Shown here: in pieces, positions 1-6,698 of the stretch
How the letters are laid out: every line of letters starts with the position of its first letter
Numbering within the stretch: position 1 is the stretch's first letter
NCBI GenBank assembly: GCA_017959525.1
Contig: JAGDAL010000252.1
Span: forward strand, 1-12,103
Length of the DNA: 12,103 nt
Origin: Lachnospiraceae bacterium
GTDB taxonomy: Bacteria > Bacillota > Clostridia > Lachnospirales > Lachnospiraceae
Direction of reading: 5' to 3'
Position numbers and translations under genes: made by a program
Notes under the pieces: model-generated
What the model was told of the DNA's origin: nothing
Seen by the model: only the letters and a program-made list of their open reading frames with translations
Database searches by the model: none

Positions 1-1715
1 TAAGCGTACATGCCATAGCCGCCAACACCCTGCCAGCCTAGGGTATAACCGTTGGTTGGAATTTCTTTTTGCAAGGCCTGCTCATATGCGATATCACCGG
101 TGGTCTTATACAACTCTGCATAAGCCCAGAAGCGCTCATCAATATCGTTGGCATCCTCGTACTCTCCGGTTGCTACGTTACCCGGGTTGCGATAGCCCTT
201 GGTGTCCCGTGCGGTTCCCTGAAGGTATGCTGATGCCTTCTTGGATGCTTCCAAGCATTTCTTGGCATAGGCCGGATCCACTTTCTCATAGACGCGGGCT
301 GCAATGGCCATAACGCCGGCAAAATCGCCCGTAGCCGTGGTAGATACGTACATGATCACCATCTGGTCCGTCTCTTCCTGTGGCATCACTTCGCCCGGGA
401 AGTTGTGGCAGCTCACCTTATGATAGACCGCGCCGTCATCGCGCTGCATTTTAAGGAGCCAATCCAGCTCGTACTTGCTCTCGTCTAGGACATCCGGAAT
501 ACCGTTACCACTCTCCGGAATGCCTACCGCATCGTCAAATACCTTCGGATAGTTCTCATAAGCAAGCAGTAAGTCTGCTGCTGCGGTTGCTCCTGCTACC
601 GAATAGCGTCCATAGTCACCGGCATCGTGCCAGCCTCCGGAGACATCTACTTCTAGAGAACTATTCTCATAGAGAACCGAGTTATTGACGTGACATGCCG
701 GATGTGCCCAATCACCGGCATATTCTGCAGGCAGTTCTTCGCCACAGCGCTGGTAATAGAACATCTTTAGGGATGCTTTTAAGGCATCATCATAGACCGT
801 CTTTGAAATCTTAAATGTTGGAGAAACAACGCTTCCGGCTTCTACATGGTAGGTACCTTCTGTGGTGACCTTCGTAAAGTCAAAGGTTGCTTCCTTCTCT
901 CCCGTATCCGGATCATCCTTGCCGCCGTCAATCGAAGCTTCTAGGACAGACTTGCCCGTTGCTTCATCAATAAGCTTGGCGGTCTGATTCAATGCTGCCC
1001 CGCGCAGGGTGGCGGATTTATATGCTTTTGGCAGATATCCAATCTGGTCTACCGCAATCTCAGAGACCTCCTGGGTTCCGCTGCCGGCAACACGATTGGA
1101 ATCGTCTGCTAAGGTTAATACGAAGTTATCGAAATAAATATGCTGCTGTTCTTCACTGACACCGGTCATTTTACCGATGTTGAAACAGAATCGCGGCGCC
1201 GGGTCGGATGTCTCATTCATGGTGAAGTAAAAGTCATAATGTGTTTTTTCCAACATCAGCGTTGGCTTCTCGGAATAGTAGGCGTGGTAGTCGCCGCCGT
1301 TAATCTGGAAGCGCATCTCCGCCGGACGCTTCACCGTAGCATAGGCATCGAAAGACAGCTGATAATCACAGCCCTCGTCCAATCCGAAGCCGTCATGATA
1401 CAGCTGCACGCCATATTCCACCGTTCCCAAGTTGGAAATATTCACGTCCAACTCTCCGTCTTCCGTTACCGACAAAGCGGCCTCTCCATCCGAGCAATAG
1501 GTGAACCATTGATCGGTACCATTGGAGAAATCTCCATTTGCAAGGAGATTTGTTCCATCGTCCGATACTTCTTCGACTTCCTCCTGCTCTGTGGTCTCTT
1601 CGGTCTGCTCATCGGCCACCGGCTCATTGGTTGTTTTTCCACAACCAATCAGACCGACGGTCATGGTTATGCACAAGGACATTGCCAGCAGCGCATGTAA
1701 CGTTCGTTGTCTCAT
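1..1715 (-). CDS. GH9 family lipoprotein endoglucanase, C-terminus cut by window edge
   Basis: Predicted surface-anchored cellulase that hydrolyses beta-1,4-glucans outside the cell. 571 residues are visible and the frame is still open at base 1. Seen: a basic, hydrophobic N-terminus ending in a lipobox (LIGC, Cys25), then an acidic Glu/Thr-rich linker (about 28-55). A CBM4/9-like jelly-roll module follows (about 56-203, opening NLLANGDFSNG), then an Ig-like CelD_N-type domain (about 216-303, AVDQIGYLP). The GH9 catalytic domain starts near 308. Its signature GGWHDAGDYGRY (360-371) carries the paired aspartates D364 and D367 that in characterised GH9 enzymes activate the nucleophilic water. 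The catalytic acid Glu and the conserved His region lie outside, so completeness cannot be judged. The ATG at 1713-1715 is preceded by GGGGG (1723-1727). The gene diverges from the next one. The GH9 call is confident; substrate preference among glucans is inferred. Confidence 0.93.
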   Translation of the reverse strand, partial: MRQRTLHALLAMSLCITMTVGLIGCGKTTNEPVADEQTEETTEQEEVEEVSDDGTNLLANGDFSNGTDQWFTYCSDGEAALSVTEDGELDVNISNLGTVEYGVQLYHDGFGLDEGCDYQLSFDAYATVKRPAEMRFQINGGDYHAYYSEKPTLMLEKTHYDFYFTMNETSDPAPRFCFNIGKMTGVSEEQQHIYFDNFVLTLADDSNRVAGSGTQEVSEIAVDQIGYLPKAYKSATLRGAALNQTAKLIDEATGKSVLEASIDGGKDDPDTGEKEATFDFTKVTTEGTYHVEAGSVVSPTFKISKTVYDDALKASLKMFYYQRCGEELPAEYAGDWAHPACHVNNSVLYENSSLEVDVSGGWHDAGDYGRYSVAGATAAADLLLAYENYPKVFDDAVGIPESGNGIPDVLDESKYELDWLLKMQRDDGAVYHKVSCHNFPGEVMPQEETDQMVIMYVSTTATGDFAGVMAIAARVYEKVDPAYAKKCLEASKKASAYLQGTARDTKGYRNPGNVATGEYEDANDIDERFWAYAELYKTTGDIAYEQALQKEIPTNGYTLGWQGVGGYGMYA

Positions 1716-1793
1716 ATCATTACCCCCTGGTATTCATATTCTCACCCAAAATTAAGCATACCATATGAACTACAAGTAGAAGGATGTTTTCTT

Positions 1794-1809
1794 GCATATA
1801 TGCTATAAT
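1794..1809 (+). promoter_or_regulatory. Extended -10 promoter of the 248-residue membrane protein gene
   Basis: TATAAT at 1804-1809 is preceded by TGC, giving a consensus extended -10 (TGCTATAAT). No good -35 hexamer lies 16-18 bp upstream, which extended -10 promoters tolerate. A perfect 10-bp palindrome GCATATATGC (1794-1803) abuts the -10 and could be a regulator site. The transcript would start near 1816, giving a leader of about 50 nt. Confidence 0.6.
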
Positions 1810-1822
1810 TTGTACGAAATAG

Positions 1823-1844
1823 ATAAGCGAACGCTTTCGCTTAT
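1823..1844 (+). promoter_or_regulatory. Leader inverted repeat (hairpin or operator)
   Basis: Perfect 8-bp inverted repeat ATAAGCGA / TCGCTTAT with a 6-nt spacer. It lies between the predicted transcription start (about 1816) and the GGGGG ribosome binding site (1856-1860) of the plus-strand gene. No T-tract follows, so it is not an ordinary terminator. It could be a repressor operator or an mRNA leader hairpin; the sequence does not decide. Confidence 0.45.
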
Positions 1845-1866
1845 GGGCTGAATAAGGGGGAACATC

Positions 1867-2613
1867 ATGTCTATCACATCGTTTTTTCACACGATACTAT
1901 CCGGTAAATTACTGATTCCAATCTTGATTATAGAACTTTTGTCCGCAGCTGCCTGCGGCATGCTGTTGGCTTATTTCTTCGCCGGCATGTCTGCAAACTG
2001 GACAAGCAATGACCTCCAATGGGACTTCGAGATCCTACGCGCCGGCGCTCTCTTAGGTGCCCTCGTTGTAGGGCCTGCCGTAAGTGCCGTGCTTCTGTTT
2101 GGTACCCGTCACTTCAAGGGCGCCTTGGTGGCACTCCTGTTTGCGGTGGTTGCCTTCCTTGTGTGCTTTCGCTGGATACCATCCATCCGGGATCTGAAGC
2201 AAGCGAAGTTGGATGCTGCTCCGGCAGAAGTCATTGCCCAGCGTGCCATCGACGGCACGGACAAGTCTAGCTACGAAGATTCCGTGAATTACGCCCTCAT
2301 GGTAGGACACCACTTATCCATCTATGAAGGTACAGACACGCGATTGTCTGCAGAAAAAGAAAAGGAAGTAGCAGAACGCACCGGAGAACTTCTGATTGCA
2401 GATACTTCCCTGTCTCCAAGATATACCAGCTATGCATGGAAGACCAATTATCTCAACGGCAAGATTTATTACTACTCTTTAAATCTCTATTGCGACGACG
2501 GACACTACATCAGCTTCTATCGAATGGACAAGGAACGTTTTGAATCCCTGGGTATGGCGACACCACCGGAGACCGAGGATATCCGTTTGAATTTAGAATT
2601 CCAAAATGATTAA
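1867..2613 (+). CDS. Membrane protein of unknown function (three N-terminal helices)
   Basis: I do not recognise this 248-residue protein. Three hydrophobic segments are clear: about 15-39, 57-79 and 83-104. They are followed by a soluble region of about 140 residues (105-248) rich in Tyr, Asp and Glu, with no Cys-His or nucleotide-binding motif that I can identify. The short second loop and the basic segment around RHF (81-83) fit three closely packed helices. The side on which the C-terminal region lies is not certain. The ATG at 1867 is preceded by GGGGG at 1856-1860 and an extended -10 promoter. It is the only plus-strand gene here. It has its own promoter and a terminator directly after its TAA stop, so it is probably monocistronic. 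It could be a small stress-response or envelope protein, but nothing in the sequence shows this. Confidence 0.82.
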   Translation: MSITSFFHTILSGKLLIPILIIELLSAAACGMLLAYFFAGMSANWTSNDLQWDFEILRAGALLGALVVGPAVSAVLLFGTRHFKGALVALLFAVVAFLVCFRWIPSIRDLKQAKLDAAPAEVIAQRAIDGTDKSSYEDSVNYALMVGHHLSIYEGTDTRLSAEKEKEVAERTGELLIADTSLSPRYTSYAWKTNYLNGKIYYYSLNLYCDDGHYISFYRMDKERFESLGMATPPETEDIRLNLEFQND

Positions 2614-2615
2614 AA

Positions 2616-2645
2616 AAATCCCGACATCAAACGATGTCGGGATTT
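2616..2645. terminator. Bidirectional rho-independent terminator between convergent genes
   Basis: A 13-bp perfect stem (2616-2628 with 2633-2645) has a 4-nt loop AAAC. Read on the minus strand the hairpin ends in seven T, a strong terminator for pta, whose stop codon is 17 bp upstream. On the plus strand it begins 3 bases after the stop of the membrane protein gene and has a weaker T-rich tail (ATTTGTATTT). Confidence 0.92.
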
Positions 2646-2661
2646 GTATTTCCTAGTAATC

Positions 2662-3645
2662 TTATGCCAATGCTGCAGTAATGATTGCCATGGAGTAAAC
2701 CTCAAGAGCGTTACATCCACGGGAAAGATCATTGATAGAAGCATTCAATCCAAGAAGGATTGGGCCGTATGCTTCGAAGTTACCCATACGCTGAGCAATC
2801 TTGTAACCAATGTTACCAGCGTTGATGTCTGGGAAGATGAAGGTGTTTGCATGACCTGCAACCGGAGAATCCGGGCACTTGGTACGTGCTACACGAGGAG
2901 CAACGGAAGCATCGAACTGTAACTCACCATCGATTGGAAGGTTCGGATACTTTGCCTTAGCCTTAGCGGTTGCTTCACGCATCTTGTCAACGTCTTCACC
3001 CTTACCGGATCCAAGTGTAGAGTAGCTTAAGAATGCTACCTTAGGATCGATACCGAAGATCTTCGCACACTCAGCAGTCTCACCGGCAATCTCAACCAAC
3101 TCATCAGCGGTAGGCTTGATGTTGATTGCGCAGTCAGCCATAGCAAGCACTTCGTTCTCACCGGTTGCAGAAGGACGAACCAGGATGAAGCAAGAAGATA
3201 CGATGCTGTTACCAGGCTTGGTCTTAATCAACTGCAATGCAGGACGAACGGTATCAGCGGTAGAATAAGTAGCACCACCAAGAAGGGAATCAGCAACGCC
3301 CATCTTAACCAACATGGTTCCGAAGTAGTTGGCAGCGGACAAAGTCTTGCGTGCCTCTTCCGGAGTTACACCCTTAGACTTACGAAGCTCGCAGAACTGC
3401 TCTACCATCTCATCCATACGATCGTAGTTCGCAGGATCGATGATCTCTGCACCACGGATGTTGTAGCCTTCCTTCTCAGCTACTGCTTCAATCTCAGCAG
3501 GAGTTCCAAGAAGAATTGGATGTAAGAAGTTACCGGCTAATAAACGGGAAGCTGCCTCTAAGATACGAGGATCGTTACCCTCAGTGAAGACGATCTTCTT
3601 CGGATCCTTCTTTAACTTTTCAATCATGTCGCCAAAACCAAACAT
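2662..3645 (-). CDS. pta: Phosphate acetyltransferase
   Basis: Cytoplasmic enzyme converting acetyl-CoA and phosphate to acetyl phosphate and CoA (EC 2.3.1.8), the first step of the acetate branch of fermentation. The 327 residues match the usual length of the short, single-domain Pta without an N-terminal DRTGG extension. Family motifs are intact: VFTEGNDPRILEA (19-31), the GGATYSTADTVRPALQ segment (123-138), DGELQFDA (239-246), INAGNIGYKI (274-283) and a closing GP(I)LLGL ... DLSRG (294-310). In the Methanosarcina enzyme the Ser-Arg of the last motif binds CoA or acts in catalysis. The ATG at 3643-3645 follows AAGGAG at good spacing. ackA, the normal partner, is not adjacent; ldh lies upstream on the same strand with a 184-bp gap holding a separate promoter. 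A phosphate butyryltransferase is less likely given the Pta-type C-terminus. Confidence 0.96.
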   Translation of the reverse strand: MFGFGDMIEKLKKDPKKIVFTEGNDPRILEAASRLLAGNFLHPILLGTPAEIEAVAEKEGYNIRGAEIIDPANYDRMDEMVEQFCELRKSKGVTPEEARKTLSAANYFGTMLVKMGVADSLLGGATYSTADTVRPALQLIKTKPGNSIVSSCFILVRPSATGENEVLAMADCAINIKPTADELVEIAGETAECAKIFGIDPKVAFLSYSTLGSGKGEDVDKMREATAKAKAKYPNLPIDGELQFDASVAPRVARTKCPDSPVAGHANTFIFPDINAGNIGYKIAQRMGNFEAYGPILLGLNASINDLSRGCNALEVYSMAIITAALA

Positions 3646-3684
3646 AATAAATCTCCTTTTCTATAAATCAATTTAATCATTGAA

Positions 3685-3709
3685 CGAACCTTGGATTTCC
3701 CAAGGCTCG
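3685..3709 (-). promoter_or_regulatory. Hairpin in the pta mRNA leader
   Basis: Ten-bp stem (3685-3694 with 3700-3709) with a 5-nt loop. In the minus-strand RNA the single non-Watson-Crick position is a G-U pair, so the stem is continuous. It lies about 25 nt into the predicted leader and about 40 nt before the start codon. No T-tract follows it on the coding strand, so it is not a terminator. It may stabilise the mRNA. Confidence 0.45.
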
Positions 3710-3716
3710 CTTTGTT

Positions 3717-3735
3717 TTGTATACAATTTTGACAA
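3717..3735. promoter_or_regulatory. Imperfect inverted repeat at the pta start site (possible repressor operator)
   Basis: The 19-bp sequence has outer arms TTGT and ACAA and contains a perfect 10-bp palindrome TTGTATACAA (3717-3726). It overlaps the predicted pta start (about 3734). It resembles a Rex box (TTGTTAA-N4-TTAACAA) on one side (TTGTCAA) but has a 5-nt centre and a poorer second arm (TATACAA), so a Rex assignment is only suggestive. Confidence 0.3.
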
Positions 3736-3740
3736 TATTT

Positions 3741-3768
3741 ATCATAGCACCCTAACATTTTTTTGCAA
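3741..3768 (-). promoter_or_regulatory. Promoter of pta (TTGCAA - 16 bp - TATGAT, extended -10)
   Basis: Read on the minus strand, TTGCAA (3763-3768) and TATGAT (3741-3746) are 16 bp apart, and TGC precedes the -10. Predicted start is near 3734, leaving a leader of about 90 nt. A Pta promoter distinct from ldh is therefore likely, although no terminator is visible between the two genes. Confidence 0.65.
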
Positions 3769-3829
3769 AGGGCAATACCACGACATTTGTGGACTAAATC
3801 AGGTACATGACTCGTTAAAAAAATAACGC

Positions 3830-4789
3830 CTAGAAATCAATGGATTCCTCTATTACCTTCCGTAACGTTTCCGCTGATTCTTTCAGTGCCGCCTGCTCTT
3901 TTTCATCCAACGGAATCGGAAGCAAGGTGTCTACACCGTTGGCTCCCACGATGGCCGGCATGGATAAGCAAACGCCCTCGATACCGAACTGACCGGTCAT
4001 CAAGGAAGATACCGGAAGCACACTCTCCTCGTCACGAATGATGGCCTCGCAGATACGGCGAACCGCCATACCGATGCCATAGTAGGTTGCGCCCTTCTTC
4101 TCGATAATCTCGTAAGCGCTGTTCTTCACCTCATCCGCAATGCGGTTGGTCTCATAATCATGGTCAATAAATCCGCGCATCTCGCAAATCTTGTGAATCG
4201 GGATACCGGATACGTTGGCACTACTCCAGGTGGCAATCTCGCTGTCACCGTGCTCACCGATGATAAACGCATGGATGCTGCGGCTGTCTACCTGCAGATG
4301 CTCGCCCAAGAGATACTTAAATCTGGCGGAATCCAATACGGTTCCGGAACCGATGACACGGTTTGCCGGGAAGTGGCTCATCTTCAAAGCTGCATAGGTC
4401 AAGACATCTACCGGGTTTGCAACAATTAAGAGAATGCCCTGGCAATCCCGCTTGGCAATCTCCGGAATAATGGTCTTGAAGATGCCCACGTTCTTTTTGA
4501 CCAGATCCAGTCGGGTCTCGCCCGGCTTCTGGGCAGCTCCCGCGGAAATAATAATAATGGCAGCATCTTCGATATCATCGTAATCACCGGCATAGATGCT
4601 CATTGGCTTGGCAAAAGGAAGGCCGTGACTGATATCCAATGCTTCGCCCTCTGCCTTCTCCATGTTGGCATCAATCAACACGATCTCGGAAAAGAGTCCG
4701 CTCTGCATCAAAGAATACACCGATGCGCTTCCTACGAATCCGCATCCAATCATTGCAACTTTTCTCATGTTTACATGTGGTTTTCTCAT
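3830..4789 (-). CDS. ldh: L-lactate dehydrogenase
   Basis: Cytoplasmic NAD-dependent L-lactate dehydrogenase (EC 1.1.1.27) reducing pyruvate to lactate and re-oxidising NADH. The 319 residues are a normal length. Seen: Rossmann motif GCGFVG (15-20) with D40 closing strand 2; mobile loop AQKPGETRLD with Gln87 at the specificity position (Q102 of Bacillus LDH, Arg in malate dehydrogenase) and Arg93 (R109). D153 and R156 in LDSARF match D168 and R171, and the catalytic His180 is in GEHGDSE. These residues favour LDH over MDH. The ATG at 4787-4789 is preceded by AGGAGG at ideal spacing. An internal ATG at residue 8 restarts with the same MRK and would match the minimal family N-terminus, but lacks as good a site. 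It follows the phosphodiesterase gene by 101 bp and has its own -10. Whether it needs fructose 1,6-bisphosphate is not visible. Confidence 0.96.
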   Translation of the reverse strand: MRKPHVNMRKVAMIGCGFVGSASVYSLMQSGLFSEIVLIDANMEKAEGEALDISHGLPFAKPMSIYAGDYDDIEDAAIIIISAGAAQKPGETRLDLVKKNVGIFKTIIPEIAKRDCQGILLIVANPVDVLTYAALKMSHFPANRVIGSGTVLDSARFKYLLGEHLQVDSRSIHAFIIGEHGDSEIATWSSANVSGIPIHKICEMRGFIDHDYETNRIADEVKNSAYEIIEKKGATYYGIGMAVRRICEAIIRDEESVLPVSSLMTGQFGIEGVCLSMPAIVGANGVDTLLPIPLDEKEQAALKESAETLRKVIEESIDF

Positions 4790-4846
4790 ATGTTCCTCCT
4801 GTCATGTCCGATTACCGGTTCGTTCAATTCGGTTAACACCATTTCT

Positions 4847-4852
4847 ATTATA
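4847..4852 (-). promoter_or_regulatory. Candidate -10 of the ldh promoter
   Basis: A perfect TATAAT on the minus strand lies 58 bp before the ldh start codon, in an AT-rich gap. No convincing -35 is found at 16-18 bp, so the promoter call is tentative. The predicted leader of about 50 nt carries GTTAAC and the 12-bp sequence also found before pta. Confidence 0.45.
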
Positions 4853-4890
4853 CCGCATGTTGACAGAAAATATTGTATTTTATCTGACTT

Positions 4891-6501
4891 TTATTCATTC
4901 AGGTCCTGCTGGATGGAAAGGGCCTTCTTCGGCCGGTCCGTAATGATTCCGTCCGCAATTCCGTTGAGATAATAGTGCATGGACCGCTTGTCGTTGATGG
5001 TCCAGATGTAGGTCTTCTTATTGGCCAGCTGGGATAAAATCACGGTGGACGCCGTTGCGCCCTTATCCTGCAGCACTAAGAAATCACAATCCAATGCCGC
5101 CACATTGCCATAGGAAAAATAGCACACGTAGCCGGTATCCACCGTCGGATAGGTCTGCTCCGTGTATTCCACCATGTTGTAATTCATGGAGATGATGGAG
5201 CACTCCTCCACCATGTCGTAATCCTCAATCATGCGCACCACATCCCGCACCATACGGCGGTTGGCGGATGAACCCTTCAGCTCAATAAACAGATGAATGC
5301 GCCCCTTAGAGGCCTGCAACATCTCTTCCAGGGTTGCTACCGGATAGGTCTTGCCGTCCGGGCCTAGGACACGCAAATGCTTCACCTCGTCCAAGGTCAT
5401 ATCCTGTGCCGTACGATTCACCCCGGCCACCCGCTGGAAGGTCCGGTCGTGATTGACGATATAATGCCCGTCTTTCGTACGCTGAATATCGATTTCACTG
5501 CCGCCGGCTCCAAGGGAAATGGCTTCTTCCAATCCGGCCAGGGTGTTCTCCCCTGCCATAATGCCGCCACCACGATGGGAAATGACGATGGCCTCTTCCT
5601 TCTCCGGGAACAAGTGGGCAAAGCGATACAATCCCGTGGTCAAAATCGCAATTAGAATGGCAAAAGAGAGAATGATCCGCGCCGTGATATGCTTCGGATA
5701 CCGTCTGCTCTTCTTATAATCCCATTCAATAATTGCAGGATTGCCGGCCACCACCTCCAGGTGATGAATAATGCCATTCAACTCCAGATACAAAAACGGC
5801 ACCAATACTAAGGTCGCTACCAGGACATTCCCTGCACCGATCACAAACACCAGGATATTCAAAAAACGCATGACACCGGAAGACAGATTCCACTGTCCGA
5901 TGATTAACGTTGGAATTACAACAGATCCAGCAAAAATCAGCCAATAGGATCCCACATACTCGATATACTTCGGCAGGAAATATCGCAGCATCTGGCGATA
6001 GGTAATCACACCCCGCACATGAGATTTCATCTGTAAGAGCATCATATGGTAGAAGGTGATAAGAAAAATCACCACCACGATACCAAGGAAAATCAAGAGA
6101 TTCCTGGTGCGCTTATAGACGAAAACACGAATGGGCGCCGGCAAATGGATTCCATTAGCAAACAGAATCGCCGCTATAATCACCGCCATAATGCCGGCTA
6201 AAAGAACCAGTCCCGCATTGCGCAGATTCAACCGGCTCTTACGGGGACGGAAAATATCCAATACTTCCGCCGCAAGTTCTAACACATTCCGATTGCTAGG
6301 GTATAAGAGTTCCCTGGTCATAATGCGGATGGCACGCAGATCTAAGAGCACCAACACCAGCATTACAAGAACGAAAAAAGACAGTGCCGGCACTCCGGAA
6401 ATCGGAACGCCGAGTAGTAAACATAGCACTGCCTTGGTTGGAATCTGATATCGCATAATCGTTGGTATGAATTTTTGATATGAGTTCCGTATTCTTTTCA
6501 T
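4891..6501 (-). CDS. Membrane-anchored glycerophosphodiester phosphodiesterase
   Basis: Hydrolyses glycerophosphodiesters to glycerol 3-phosphate and an alcohol (EC 3.1.4.46 family). The 536 residues hold an N-terminal membrane domain with six to seven hydrophobic segments (about 23-55, 96-117, 134-154, 182-202, 211-240, 273-292), like the GPDPase membrane domain of Firmicutes. A C-terminal GDPD TIM barrel follows (about 305-530). All catalytic motifs are present: SHRGG (His309, Arg310), ENT (Glu318), EID (Glu336, Asp338), NHD (His351, Asp352) and IELKG (Glu407). The barrel ends in the usual DGIITDRP. By family precedent it acts at the membrane surface, on deacylated phospholipid or teichoic acid fragments; the substrate is not shown by sequence. 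The start ATG shares one base with the stop of the DUF4250 gene (TAATG) and has no strong Shine-Dalgarno sequence, so translational coupling is likely. No terminator is visible before ldh. Confidence 0.93.
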   Translation of the reverse strand: MKRIRNSYQKFIPTIMRYQIPTKAVLCLLLGVPISGVPALSFFVLVMLVLVLLDLRAIRIMTRELLYPSNRNVLELAAEVLDIFRPRKSRLNLRNAGLVLLAGIMAVIIAAILFANGIHLPAPIRVFVYKRTRNLLIFLGIVVVIFLITFYHMMLLQMKSHVRGVITYRQMLRYFLPKYIEYVGSYWLIFAGSVVIPTLIIGQWNLSSGVMRFLNILVFVIGAGNVLVATLVLVPFLYLELNGIIHHLEVVAGNPAIIEWDYKKSRRYPKHITARIILSFAILIAILTTGLYRFAHLFPEKEEAIVISHRGGGIMAGENTLAGLEEAISLGAGGSEIDIQRTKDGHYIVNHDRTFQRVAGVNRTAQDMTLDEVKHLRVLGPDGKTYPVATLEEMLQASKGRIHLFIELKGSSANRRMVRDVVRMIEDYDMVEECSIISMNYNMVEYTEQTYPTVDTGYVCYFSYGNVAALDCDFLVLQDKGATASTVILSQLANKKTYIWTINDKRSMHYYLNGIADGIITDRPKKALSIQQDLNE

Positions 6502-6677
6502 TAGGTAAATTGATTCTTCTCTTCTACATAATAGTAGTCGATGGTTGCCAGACGCTTCTTGATGTCTTCCTCATCGACATTGTTGCTCTTGCAAAAATCC
6601 GTTAAACTACTGTATCGGTCTCGAAGATTCATGTTGACGACGCTTAAGAGCATCGCCGGATCTAAAGGTAAATTCAT
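6501..6677 (-). CDS. DUF4250 family small protein
   Basis: A 58-residue ORF, opening MNLPLDPAMLLSVVNMNLRD, filling the gap between purD and the phosphodiesterase. I recognise the pattern NLPxDPxMLLSxVNxxLRD plus a short acidic second half ending ...NQF as the DUF4250 family of small proteins of unknown function found in Clostridia. It is predicted to be soluble and mostly helical; residues 23-45 read like a small helix-turn-helix-sized bundle (LTDFCKSNNVDEEDIKKRL), but DNA binding is not shown. The ATG (6675-6677) begins 21 bp after the purD stop, with AAGGA about 11 nt upstream, and the TAA overlaps the next start codon by one base. The tight spacing on both sides makes it part of the purine transcript. 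A plus-strand frame over the same bases is a shadow. Confidence 0.85.
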   Translation of the reverse strand: MNLPLDPAMLLSVVNMNLRDRYSSLTDFCKSNNVDEEDIKKRLATIDYYYVEEKNQFT

Positions 6678-6698
6678 AAAACTATCGGTCCTTACTAC

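Noticed and set aside
1140..1700. Plus-strand open frame of 186 codons
   Set aside because: It lies wholly antisense to the GH9 gene, whose protein has clear domain motifs; the antisense product has no recognisable feature and no ribosome binding site.
1716..1866. Promoter of the GH9 gene in the divergent gap
   Set aside because: I found only weak -10-like sequences (such as TATGCT) with no -35 at suitable spacing, so no site is called.
3813..3828. Hairpin CGTTA / TAACG just after ldh as a terminator
   Set aside because: The stem is only 5 bp and the T-run lies in the loop rather than after the stem, so it does not fit a rho-independent terminator.
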